From assembly GCA_039815505.1 (NCBI GenBank), contig JBCBZE010000077.1:1-11697 (forward strand): DNA of 11,697 nt, given 5' to 3'. Each line of letters opens with the position of its first letter. Within the stretch, counting starts at the first letter, position 1. The notes below the pieces were generated by a model. The model was not told the DNA's origin. It did no database searches and saw only the letters and a list, made by a program, of their open reading frames with translations. The stretch comes from CANLWN01 sp039815505 (GTDB lineage: Bacteria > Bacteroidota > Bacteroidia > Flavobacteriales > Flavobacteriaceae). Below are positions 1 to 6,951 of the stretch, piece after piece. Both the position numbers and the translations under genes were made by a program.

Positions 1-90
1 ATCGGACTCAACTCCGTTGAGTGGATAGTCTATCATTTGGCCTTTAGAGGTTGCATCTTTCTGACGCCATATCTTTAAATGTAATTTCAT
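1..90 (-). CDS. sdhB: Succinate dehydrogenase iron-sulfur subunit, N-terminal fragment
   Basis: This is the first 30 codons of the iron-sulfur subunit of succinate dehydrogenase (complex II), which carries electrons from the flavin of SdhA to the haem and quinone of SdhC at the inner face of the membrane. The visible residues begin MKLHLKIWRQ and continue with a typical N-terminal beta strand ending near NGVESD. This matches the ferredoxin-like start of Bacteroidota SdhB as I recall it. The ATG is at 88-90. The iron-sulfur cysteines lie beyond the window edge and cannot be checked. The gene is last in the sdhC-sdhA-sdhB order, 85 bp after sdhA on the same strand, and that position strongly supports the call. 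The leader is A-rich with no Shine-Dalgarno motif. Confidence 0.88.
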   Translation of the reverse strand, partial: MKLHLKIWRQKDATSKGQMIDYPLNGVESD

Positions 91-106
91 AGCTTTTATT
101 TTGTTA

Positions 107-164
107 TTAGTTGTTAGCCAATAGTCAGAGATGAAACTTCCTTAACTTAGCCTTGAACAACTAA
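107..164. repeat. 9-bp perfect inverted repeat between sdhA and sdhB
   Basis: TTAGTTGTT at 107-115 is the exact reverse complement of AACAACTAA at 156-164, with a 40-nt loop. It fills most of the 85-bp gap between the sdhA stop and the sdhB start. Transcribed as part of the operon, it could fold into a stem that protects the mRNA or tunes sdhB output. There is no U-tract, so it is not an intrinsic terminator. The stem is short and AT-rich, so chance is possible. Confidence 0.3.
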
Positions 165-175
165 CCATGAACGAT

Positions 176-2179
176 TTATTTGTAGCTTCTAGTTTTTACC
201 TCAATATTTTCATACTTCAAGTCCTCTTTATGAAGTACGGCGTCTTTGGGCTCACCCTTATATTCCCATGCGGAAACAAACGTAAAGTTTTTATCATCCC
301 GCAACGCCTCTCCTTCCGGAGTTTGGTACTCCTCTCTGAAATGACCACCGCAAGATTCGTTTCTGGTCAAGGCATCCTTGGCAAACAATTCTCCCAATTC
401 CAAGAAATCTGCAACTCTTCCCGCTTTTTCAAGTTCTTGGTTTTTGGCGTCACTATTTCCCGTAACCTTTACGTTTTCCCAGAAATCAGCCCTTAAAGCA
501 GCTATTTCATCAATGGCTTCTTGCAAGTCTTTTGCATTTCTGGACATACCGCATTTATCCCACATGATTTTGCCCAACTTTTTATGATAATAATCTACAG
601 AATGTTCTCCTTTACCGGCCATTAATTTTTCAATCCGGTCCCGCACGTGTTGTTCAGCTTCATCAAACTCAGGAGTATCGGTAGCAATGGCACCGGTCCT
701 AATATCATGGGCTAGATAATCCCCTATGGTATAAGGTAATACGAAATAACCATCCGCTAACCCTTGCATTAAGGCAGAAGCCCCAAGTCTGTTGGCTCCA
801 TGGTCACTGAAATTAGCTTCACCTGCAGCATAACATCCGGGAATGGTGGTCTGCAAGTTATAATCCACCCAAAGACCTCCCATGGTATAATGTACGGCAG
901 GATAGATCATCATGGGCGTCTTATACGGGTTTTGATCCACAATTTTTTCATACATCTGGAAGAGGTTACCATATTTGGCTTCAATAACCTTTTCTCCTAA
1001 CTCGCGAATGATAGTTTTATCGGCATCTTTCATACCAGAAGTAAGCGCCTTTTCTTGTCCATACCGCATAATCGCCGCATCAAAATCTAGGTAAACAGCT
1101 TCTCCGGTTTTATTAACACCATAACCTGCATCACATCTTTCTTTTGCAGCCCTTGAAGCCACATCTCTTGGTACTAGGTTTCCAAAGGCAGGATATCTTC
1201 GTTCCAAGTAATAGTCCCTATCCTCTTCTTTTAGCTGTGTAGGTTTTAAACTACCCTCGCGAATAGCTTGTGCATCTTCCAAACGCTTAGGTACCCAGAT
1301 TCTTCCATCGTTCCGTAAGGACTCTGACATTAAGGTCAATTTGGATTGATGATCTCCGGACACGGGAATACACGTAGGATGTATCTGTGTATAACAAGGG
1401 TTCGCAAAGAATGCACCTCTGCGGTGTGCCCGCCATGCGGCCATAACATTACAACCCATGGCATAGGTGGATAGAAAAAATACATTTCCATATCCGCCTG
1501 TCGCCAAGACCACGGCATGCGCGGCATGACGCTCTATTTCGCCGGTAACCAAATTACGGGCAATGATACCGCGCGCTTTACCATCGACCAAAACTAAATC
1601 CAACATTTCATGCCGGTTAAAGGGTTGGATTTTTCCACGATTGATTTGACGGTTCATAGCGGCATAGGCACCTAACAACAATTGTTGTCCCGTTTGTCCT
1701 TTAGCGTAAAAGGTTCTCGATACCAAAACCCCTCCAAAGGAACGGTTGTCCAAAAGCCCCCCATATTCACGTGCAAAGGGAACACCTTGGGCTACACATT
1801 GATCAATAATATTGGTGGAGACTTCCGCCAATCGGTGTACATTGGCCTCCCTGGAACGGTAATCGCCTCCCTTTACAGTATCATAAAAAAGGCGGTATAC
1901 GCTGTCCCCATCTCCTTGATAATTTTTTGCGGCATTTACCCCACCTTGTGCTGCTATAGAATGCGCCCTTCTAGGAGAGTCCTGATAACAAAAGGTTTTT
2001 ACGTTATATCCAAGTTCTGCCAAGGTAGCGGCAGAAGAGCCACCGGCAAGGCCTGTACCCACAACGATAATATCGATATTACGCTTATTGGCAGGATTTA
2101 CCAGATTAATATCGTTCTTATGTTTTGTCCATTTATCGGCCAAGGGCCCCAAAGGAATTTTTGAATCTAAAGTTGCCAT
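176..2179 (-). CDS. sdhA: Succinate dehydrogenase flavoprotein subunit
   Basis: This 667-aa flavoprotein oxidises succinate to fumarate in the TCA cycle and sits on the cytoplasmic side of complex II. It has a Rossmann FAD-binding start (GTGLAGG at 41-47). The HSIAAQGG motif at 73-80 carries the histidine that binds FAD covalently in this family (H73). The substrate region contains HPTCIP (267-272), SESLRNDG (285-292), PRD with the likely catalytic arginine R338, and AVHYTMGG with H430. A second FAD-contact region, AAGEANFSDHGANRLG, covers 451-466. The C-terminal helical domain (about 505-667) is complete. The length and the SGDHQSK-type capping domain suit the Bacteroidota/Bacillus-type enzyme paired with a b558 cytochrome. 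The start is an ATG 14 nt after the sdhC stop. Fumarate reductases of the same family look alike, but the neighbours favour a menaquinone-linked succinate dehydrogenase. Confidence 0.97.
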   Translation of the reverse strand: MATLDSKIPLGPLADKWTKHKNDINLVNPANKRNIDIIVVGTGLAGGSSAATLAELGYNVKTFCYQDSPRRAHSIAAQGGVNAAKNYQGDGDSVYRLFYDTVKGGDYRSREANVHRLAEVSTNIIDQCVAQGVPFAREYGGLLDNRSFGGVLVSRTFYAKGQTGQQLLLGAYAAMNRQINRGKIQPFNRHEMLDLVLVDGKARGIIARNLVTGEIERHAAHAVVLATGGYGNVFFLSTYAMGCNVMAAWRAHRRGAFFANPCYTQIHPTCIPVSGDHQSKLTLMSESLRNDGRIWVPKRLEDAQAIREGSLKPTQLKEEDRDYYLERRYPAFGNLVPRDVASRAAKERCDAGYGVNKTGEAVYLDFDAAIMRYGQEKALTSGMKDADKTIIRELGEKVIEAKYGNLFQMYEKIVDQNPYKTPMMIYPAVHYTMGGLWVDYNLQTTIPGCYAAGEANFSDHGANRLGASALMQGLADGYFVLPYTIGDYLAHDIRTGAIATDTPEFDEAEQHVRDRIEKLMAGKGEHSVDYYHKKLGKIMWDKCGMSRNAKDLQEAIDEIAALRADFWENVKVTGNSDAKNQELEKAGRVADFLELGELFAKDALTRNESCGGHFREEYQTPEGEALRDDKNFTFVSAWEYKGEPKDAVLHKEDLKYENIEVKTRSYK

Positions 2180-2193
2180 ACGCTTGTACTTTT

Positions 2194-2856
2194 TTAATGA
2201 CTGTTAAAGTGATGGAAAAGTGCAATAAAAATAAATGCGGCAGGAACGACTATTGCAAAAACCTGGGTGAATTTCTTTATGCCTGCGGAATATTTGTTGT
2301 TGACACCCATGGATTGAAATGCCGATGCAAATCCATGCCATAAATGCATTGCCAATAAAACAAACGAAATCACATACAATACTATTCGTACTGGATTTTC
2401 GAATTTATGTAGCAACTCCGGGAAATATCGTGTTGGATCTTCTGGATGGGATTCCACATACTTATGCACTAATTCAGGAATAAAAAAATCAGCAAAATGG
2501 AGCCCTAGGAAAGCCAATATGACCAAGCCCGAGATAATCATGTTTCGAGAAACCCATGAAGCATTTGCGCTTCCTTTATACATGGTATATTTTACGCTTC
2601 TGGATTTTCTATTTTGGATTTCAAGAATAAATCCCATAATAAAATGGAAAACTACACCGAATACAAGAACAGGTTGCATAAAAACCTGTACTACAAAGTT
2701 GGTTCCCAAGAAATGGGAGAACTGATTGTAGACGTCGGAACTAAAAACCGATGTCATGTTTACAGTGCTATGAAAAAGCAAAAAGAAGACCAGAAAAAAC
2801 CCAGAAAGTGCCATGGCCACTTTTCTGGCGATAGAAGATTTTATCAATCCGCCCAT
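2194..2856 (-). CDS. sdhC: Succinate dehydrogenase cytochrome b558 subunit
   Basis: This 220-aa membrane anchor of complex II holds haem b and the menaquinone site. Five hydrophobic helices can be seen at roughly 12-32, 58-80, 105-127, 155-178 and 195-215. Histidines at 29, 71, 120 and 171 fall in the first four helices and are the likely axial ligands of two haems, as in the di-haem B-type enzymes of Bacillus and Wolinella. The HLWHG motif at 171-175 is typical, and H174 is the alternative fourth ligand. Because one protein supplies five helices, no separate sdhD is needed and none is present. It is the first gene of the operon, 14 nt upstream of sdhA, and is read from the promoter at 2877-2908. 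Its leader is very short and A-rich. Confidence 0.95.
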   Translation of the reverse strand: MGGLIKSSIARKVAMALSGFFLVFFLLFHSTVNMTSVFSSDVYNQFSHFLGTNFVVQVFMQPVLVFGVVFHFIMGFILEIQNRKSRSVKYTMYKGSANASWVSRNMIISGLVILAFLGLHFADFFIPELVHKYVESHPEDPTRYFPELLHKFENPVRIVLYVISFVLLAMHLWHGFASAFQSMGVNNKYSAGIKKFTQVFAIVVPAAFIFIALFHHFNSH

Positions 2857-2876
2857 TAGATGTTGGTTTTATATCT

Positions 2877-2908
2877 CAAAGTTAATGCACAGTAAGGTTT
2901 TGCACAAA
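2877..2908 (-). promoter_or_regulatory. Bacteroidota sigma-70 promoter of sdhCAB
   Basis: Read on the minus strand, TTTG (2905-2908) is followed after exactly 20 nt by TAACTTTG (2877-2884). This is a full match to the Bacteroidota -33 TTTG and -7 TAnnTTTG consensus. The -7 box ends 20 nt before the sdhC ATG, so transcription should start near 2870 and leave a leader of only about 14 nt. It is the best promoter match in the window and sits ahead of the first gene of the operon. Confidence 0.8.
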
Positions 2909-2936
2909 CTTTAGTGGAGTTTACTGAAGTTTTAGG

Positions 2937-2951
2937 CGGATTTTAAATCCG
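2937..2951. promoter_or_regulatory. Palindrome CGGATTT-T-AAATCCG upstream of sdhC, possible operator
   Basis: Seven-base perfect arms flank a single central T. The centre is about 74 bp upstream of the predicted sdhC transcription start, a usual place for an activator to bind, and about 190 bp upstream of rimK. There is no T-tract, so a terminator is unlikely. Which protein might bind is unknown. It does not match the TTGA-N6-TCAA form of CRP/FNR sites. Confidence 0.35.
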
Positions 2952-2971
2952 AAACTAACAATGTTTCATTT

Positions 2972-2991
2972 ATTGTCCCAAAATAGACAAT
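2972..2991. promoter_or_regulatory. Inverted repeat ATTGTC-N8-GACAAT, possible operator
   Basis: Six-base perfect arms are separated by 8 nt, giving a 20-bp two-fold symmetric site of the size bound by helix-turn-helix dimers. It lies between the sdhC promoter and rimK, close to the 2937-2951 palindrome. Six-base arms in AT-rich DNA occur by chance fairly often, so this is weak on its own. Confidence 0.25.
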
Positions 2992-3133
2992 TTTCCTTCC
3001 AAAAGTTAAACAAATAAGTACCCGCTTACAGGATATTTTAACCGTGTTAATTAAAATCTAAGGATTGCATTAGCCGGATTGTATTTTTTGACCGATATTA
3101 CATACCAATAACTAAAACTGACCGAATTTTAAA

Positions 3134-4024
3134 ATGGACATTGGACTATTATCTACGAGTATGAATGTCTATTCCACCAAACGATTGGCCGAAGAGGCAC
3201 AAAAATTAGGGCATTATATAGAACTTATAGACCACACTAAATGTTCGGTGAAGTTGGGTTCTGGAAAACCACAGATTTATGTAGGGGAAGAAAATGTTAC
3301 CGATGAGTTTGATGCCATTATTCCAAGAATAGGAGCTAAGGTCACCAAACATGGTGCCGCAATCGTTAAACAGTTTGAAATGAACGGGGTTTTTAGCACT
3401 GCCCGTTCCTTAGGAATCACACGGGCCAGGAATAAGGTGAGAACGCTTCAAATTATGGCCCGTAAGGGTATACCCATACCCGAAACCTTATTTTCCATAA
3501 ACCCGGATAACATCAAGGAACAGATTGAAATTTTAGGTGGTGCACCGGTAATTATTAAACTTCAGGAAGGCACTCAAGGTTTAGGGGTAATTTTAGCGGA
3601 AAGTAAAAAATCCGCTAAGTCTATCATTGATACTTTTTATAAAATGGATACCAGCATCTTGATCCAAAAATACATTGAGGAGGCCAACGGGGAGGATATC
3701 CGTATTTTCGTGGTAGGTCATAAAGTAGTGGCCAGTATGAAACGTTCCAGTGAGGTAGGTGAATTCCGCTCCAATGTACATCGTGGTGGGAATACCGAAG
3801 CCATAAAACCAACGGCCAAAGAACAATATATAGCACTTAATGCCACAAAATACTTGGGTCTTGGTGTTGCCGGGGTAGACCTTATACGCTCCAAGAAAGG
3901 GCCTTTGCTCATTGAGGTCAACGCTTCTCCCGGTTTACGTGGTATAGAGGCTGCCTCCCAAGTTAATATTGCAGAGGAAATTATTCAATTCGTGGAAAGA
4001 AATGGACGTAGAAGAAGGAAATAA
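3134..4024 (+). CDS. rimK: RimK-type alpha-L-glutamate ligase (ATP-grasp)
   Basis: This 296-aa ATP-grasp ligase, about the length of E. coli RimK, is expected to add glutamate through its alpha-amino group to a C-terminal carboxylate, classically that of ribosomal protein S6. The N-terminal domain (about 1-95) has the RimK pattern YSTKRLAEEAQ at 13-23. The ATP-grasp domain covers about 96-290, with K142 and the glycine-rich loop EGTQGLGV (145-152) for nucleotide binding. Probable magnesium ligands are D249 (GVDL), E261 and N263 (EVNASPG). The tail NGRRRRK is very basic and its codons overlap the next gene. The ATG is preceded by an A-rich stretch and no Shine-Dalgarno motif. No convincing promoter was found in the 277 bp upstream. 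The real acceptor could be another protein or a peptide, since RimK-like ligases vary in target. Confidence 0.9.
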   Translation: MDIGLLSTSMNVYSTKRLAEEAQKLGHYIELIDHTKCSVKLGSGKPQIYVGEENVTDEFDAIIPRIGAKVTKHGAAIVKQFEMNGVFSTARSLGITRARNKVRTLQIMARKGIPIPETLFSINPDNIKEQIEILGGAPVIIKLQEGTQGLGVILAESKKSAKSIIDTFYKMDTSILIQKYIEEANGEDIRIFVVGHKVVASMKRSSEVGEFRSNVHRGGNTEAIKPTAKEQYIALNATKYLGLGVAGVDLIRSKKGPLLIEVNASPGLRGIEAASQVNIAEEIIQFVERNGRRRRK

Positions 4025-4967
4025 GGATATCATTATTGGTGGAGTACCTGTAGCACCTGGAGAAGAAAAGCTATTGACCATCAAAATTGACCGGTTACCT
4101 ACCGGGACTTTGATCGACATACCCGTATATGTATTCAATTCCAAAAAACCGGGGCCTACTATTTTAGTACAAGCTGGGTTACATGGCGATGAAATCAATG
4201 GAATAGAGATTGTGCGCCGTATGCTTTATGAGAAACGATTTAAAATTAAAAAAGGTGCCGTAATTGCCGTACCCATCCTTAATATTTTTGGATTTATCCA
4301 TTTTTCACGCGATGTTCCGGATGGCAAGGATGTAAACCGTAGTTTTCCAGGGACCAAGTCGGGTTCCATGGCCAGTAGGATAGCCTATCACTATGTATCT
4401 GAAATCATGCACCAAATGGATGTAAGCATAGATTTACATACCGGAGGCAACCAACGTCACAATTTCCCGCAAATTCGCTATACCCATGGGGATGAAAACA
4501 GTTTAAAGCTTGCCGAAATTTTCAATGCCCCTTTTTCTTTTTCATCAAAGTTGATAAAAGGTTCCTTTAGGAATGCGGCCTTTAAAATGAACAAACCTAC
4601 CATTGTCTTTGAAGCTGGGGAAAGCATGCGTTTCGATGATTATGCCATACAAGAAGGTATTCAAGGTATTTTAAATGTATTGAACCACTTTAAGATGATA
4701 GGTAAAGTAGACCCTAAGTATGTGGAACGATCGAGAACGGTTCATTTACAAGGGCACAAATGGTTAAGGGCACCTACCGCGGGCATGTTCATTCCCAAGG
4801 TTACGAACGGAAGTGAATTAAAGAAAGGGCAACCTATGGGCATGGTAACGGATACCTATGCCAAGCATACCAAAAAAATAACGGCACCCTATGATGGCTA
4901 TGTATTCTGTATTAACCATCAGGCGGTAGTTAACCAAGGGGATGCTTTGTTTCATGTGGGTCGTTAA
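4002..4967 (+). CDS. Succinylglutamate desuccinylase/aspartoacylase family zinc hydrolase
   Basis: This is a cytosolic zinc hydrolase of the COG3608/M14-like group, 321 aa from the ATG at 4002. The reading frame stays open upstream to a TTG at 3969, but the ATG gives the better start and a 23-nt overlap with rimK, so the two are probably translationally coupled. In the 321-aa numbering the zinc site is GLHGDE with H61 and E64, and the third ligand is H146 in DLHTGG. The catalytic glutamate is probably E204 in FEAGES. The C-terminal part (about 240-321) is a beta-rich lobe with APTAGMF and APYDGYV motifs, as in this family. Relatives cleave acyl or amide bonds on amino acids or C-terminal residues. 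Acting on glutamyl products of RimK is a reasonable guess but is not shown. Confidence 0.87.
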   Translation: MDVEEGNKDIIIGGVPVAPGEEKLLTIKIDRLPTGTLIDIPVYVFNSKKPGPTILVQAGLHGDEINGIEIVRRMLYEKRFKIKKGAVIAVPILNIFGFIHFSRDVPDGKDVNRSFPGTKSGSMASRIAYHYVSEIMHQMDVSIDLHTGGNQRHNFPQIRYTHGDENSLKLAEIFNAPFSFSSKLIKGSFRNAAFKMNKPTIVFEAGESMRFDDYAIQEGIQGILNVLNHFKMIGKVDPKYVERSRTVHLQGHKWLRAPTAGMFIPKVTNGSELKKGQPMGMVTDTYAKHTKKITAPYDGYVFCINHQAVVNQGDALFHVGR

Positions 4968-4993
4968 TGGTCCTACCTACACTTTTATCCTAC

Positions 4994-6172
4994 TTATAAA
5001 TAGCTCAACCACCATTTTTCCCTATGTGCACTTTTATAACTATTATACCAACTACAGAACGGATATAAACCAATTACTACCAAGAACCAGATGAGGTACA
5101 CCACCCATAGGTCAAAACCGTATCCTTGTAGTTGAGGTTGTAACGTTACCCATAAATCAATGACCATATCGGAAAAACCGTATCCTGTAAACAAAGCGGC
5201 GATTACGGCTAATGCATGTATTATGTATAGGTGAACTATATAAAAAAACATAGGTACGCGGCCAATGATGATCAGTTTATCTTGGAAAGCCCCATGCCAC
5301 TTTTCAGCAAATGCCAAGAATAAAATGGAAGGCCCAAGGGTAATTAGTAAATACAGCAGAGAAGGAGGATATTTGGTAATATTAAAAAAGGACATAAAGG
5401 TGAACCCAATGGAATCTTGTGAAGACCAGAAATAAGGGTCTCCGTAAAGATTTACAAATCGTATAATAAAAAACGATAAAGTGAGGCCTAAGCCCAATTG
5501 CCATAATATTTTTTTCCGGTAACCCTCCTTTACGGATGGTTTATACAACTCCCCAAAATAGTATCCCAAAGGCATAACAAAAATCCAAGGAATCATGGGG
5601 TATCCTACGAAAACTTGCATAAAACCAAGATCTACAATGTTGAATACGTGGAGAAACGTCCAGATACCAGATTCAATGGCACCGTTCGGGACAAAGGAAT
5701 CGAAAAAATTATGACCAAATATGACGAGTAGGGATAAAACAATCGTCAGTTTCTTGGGAAGATGGATAAAACCGGCAAGAAAAATCATACTCACCCCAAG
5801 AACCCAAATTACCTGTAATACGATAACCGAGTAGTCCAATTTAAACATCCATGCCAGTTTTATGATGGTAAATTCAACGATAATAAGCCAAAGCCCCCTT
5901 TTTAATAACCAACTTGAAAGTGATTTTTTACCCTTTCGCTGTCCTACAAAAAAAGCTGAAGTGCCTGCTAGGAAAACAAATACCGGAGCACAAAAGTGAG
6001 TTATAAATCGGGTCCAGAAAAGTGCTCCGTTCGTTTTCATTAAATCCGTAGGGTCAAAAAAATAGGCATCATAATGGAAGTAATCACGAACATGGTCCAA
6101 TGCCATAATCACCATGACCAAGCCTCTTAGCATGTCAATGGATTTTATTCTTTTTTTTCTAGCGGTAGACAT
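4994..6172 (-). CDS. DUF1624/HGSNAT-like multi-pass membrane acyltransferase
   Basis: This 392-aa integral membrane protein has about ten hydrophobic segments. It opens with the family signature RIKSIDMLRG at 8-17, then ALDHVRDYFH at 24-33, where H27 is the candidate acyl-transfer histidine by analogy with heparan-alpha-glucosaminide N-acetyltransferase. A second conserved patch is FCAPVFVFLAGTSAF at 60-74. Family members are thought to move acetyl or other acyl groups across the membrane onto sugars, but the substrate here is unknown. It is the last gene of the minus-strand cluster, 18 nt after the TfoX-like gene. Its end faces the hydrolase gene across only 26 bp with no visible hairpin. 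Codons 5-8 contain a run of eight A. A YeiB-type DUF418 protein is a related alternative. Confidence 0.78.
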   Translation of the reverse strand: MSTARKKRIKSIDMLRGLVMVIMALDHVRDYFHYDAYFFDPTDLMKTNGALFWTRFITHFCAPVFVFLAGTSAFFVGQRKGKKSLSSWLLKRGLWLIIVEFTIIKLAWMFKLDYSVIVLQVIWVLGVSMIFLAGFIHLPKKLTIVLSLLVIFGHNFFDSFVPNGAIESGIWTFLHVFNIVDLGFMQVFVGYPMIPWIFVMPLGYYFGELYKPSVKEGYRKKILWQLGLGLTLSFFIIRFVNLYGDPYFWSSQDSIGFTFMSFFNITKYPPSLLYLLITLGPSILFLAFAEKWHGAFQDKLIIIGRVPMFFYIVHLYIIHALAVIAALFTGYGFSDMVIDLWVTLQPQLQGYGFDLWVVYLIWFLVVIGLYPFCSWYNSYKSAHREKWWLSYL

Positions 6173-6190
6173 AAATGTTTTCGGTTTTGG

Positions 6191-6514
6191 TTATTTTGGG
6201 TCAAGAGACATTACATAATCATAGCTTTCATTAAGGTAAACAGCCAACCGATCCAAGTTGTTCAACATAGATTCCGGGATAAGAACATATCCCTGCATTA
6301 CGGCTCCATAAGATTTATATAGGGTGGTTTGGAATTCTTTGAAATACTTCTCTTGAATTTCTTTGGAAAACCGGATTCCGATTTCACCATTTTTGTTGAA
6401 TAATGAAAACATATGTCCATTGGCCGAAGTATAAGGCATTGTTTTTCCTTTTCTTTCAAATCGCGGACATTTATCGATCAGTTGATCATAAATTTTTAGT
6501 TTTTCTTCCCACAT
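6191..6514 (-). CDS. TfoX/Sxy N-terminal-domain-like small protein
   Basis: This 107-aa soluble protein has no signal peptide or membrane segment. An N-terminal helix (about 2-16) is followed by RKGKTMPYTSANGHMFSLF (21-39), a strand-rich centre, and KSYGAVMQGYVLIPE (67-81) leading into a final helix (82-103). The pattern of a surface-exposed GHMFSLF strand, then a G-x-x-M-x-x-Y-V-x-I-P element, then a helix, fits the TfoX N-terminal domain fold found in many stand-alone small proteins. It lacks the C-terminal TfoX domain, so a role in competence should not be assumed. It lies 40 nt after the DUF2721 gene and 18 nt before the acyltransferase gene. The molecular function is unknown. Confidence 0.65.
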   Translation of the reverse strand: MWEEKLKIYDQLIDKCPRFERKGKTMPYTSANGHMFSLFNKNGEIGIRFSKEIQEKYFKEFQTTLYKSYGAVMQGYVLIPESMLNNLDRLAVYLNESYDYVMSLDPK

Positions 6515-6554
6515 ACCGTTTTGCTCATGTATATAGACAAATAGATTTGCTCTA

Positions 6555-6947
6555 TTATTGATGCTCCATATCCTCTAACTGAATCGAAAGCGCCTTAGTG
6601 GATACTTGCACTTCCACCAAAGAAAGAACCAAGGAAACCATTAGGGCCAATAGGCTGCTCCCAAAAACAAAGTTTGCCCAGAAATTCAATTCCACATAGA
6701 TAAGGAACATGGTGATAACGGCTAAGAGAAAGCTAATAATGGCTACCGCTTGCATGTTCTTTATAATGGATAAGCGTTTTCTCAATTTTTTTACTTGGAG
6801 CCCCACGGCGGGTGACCCTGTTTCACGATATTTTTGGTGCAATTGCCTTATTAAGGCGGCAATGGCCAAATACCGTGCATTATACGCCAGCATGGTCAAC
6901 GATATGGCCGGAAATAAAAGAGCTGGGATACTTAAGGTTAGTTGCAT
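6555..6947 (-). CDS. DUF2721 family membrane protein
   Basis: This 130-aa membrane protein begins LSIPALLFPAISLTMLAYNARYLAI (5-29), where an N-terminal helix runs into an asparagine/arginine motif typical of DUF2721 proteins. A basic cytoplasmic stretch, VKKLRKRLSIIKNMQ (52-66), leads into two further helices at about 67-86 and 90-112. A short acidic C-terminal helix follows. No enzymatic residues are evident and the family has no established role. The start codon is only 4 nt past the stop of the large Asp-box protein, so the two are almost certainly cotranscribed and possibly translationally coupled. Confidence 0.8.
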   Translation of the reverse strand: MQLTLSIPALLFPAISLTMLAYNARYLAIAALIRQLHQKYRETGSPAVGLQVKKLRKRLSIIKNMQAVAIISFLLAVITMFLIYVELNFWANFVFGSSLLALMVSLVLSLVEVQVSTKALSIQLEDMEHQ

Positions 6948-6951
6948 ATGC

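Noticed and set aside
167..496. Open frame of 109 codons opposite the end of sdhA
   Set aside because: It lies entirely antisense to a certain gene, has no recognisable domain, and its composition follows from the sdhA codons.
1682..2164. Open frame of 160 codons opposite the start of sdhA
   Set aside because: It is long but antisense to the FAD-binding region of sdhA. The sdhA reading frame is fully supported by motifs.
3075..3090. Possible rimK -7 box TATTTTTTG
   Set aside because: It has one base too many between TA and TTTG, and no TTTG lies about 20 nt upstream, so I did not call it a promoter.
6191..6514. TfoX-like gene as evidence for a natural competence locus
   Set aside because: Only the N-terminal-domain fold is present, no competence genes are nearby, and stand-alone proteins of this type are common with unrelated or unknown roles.
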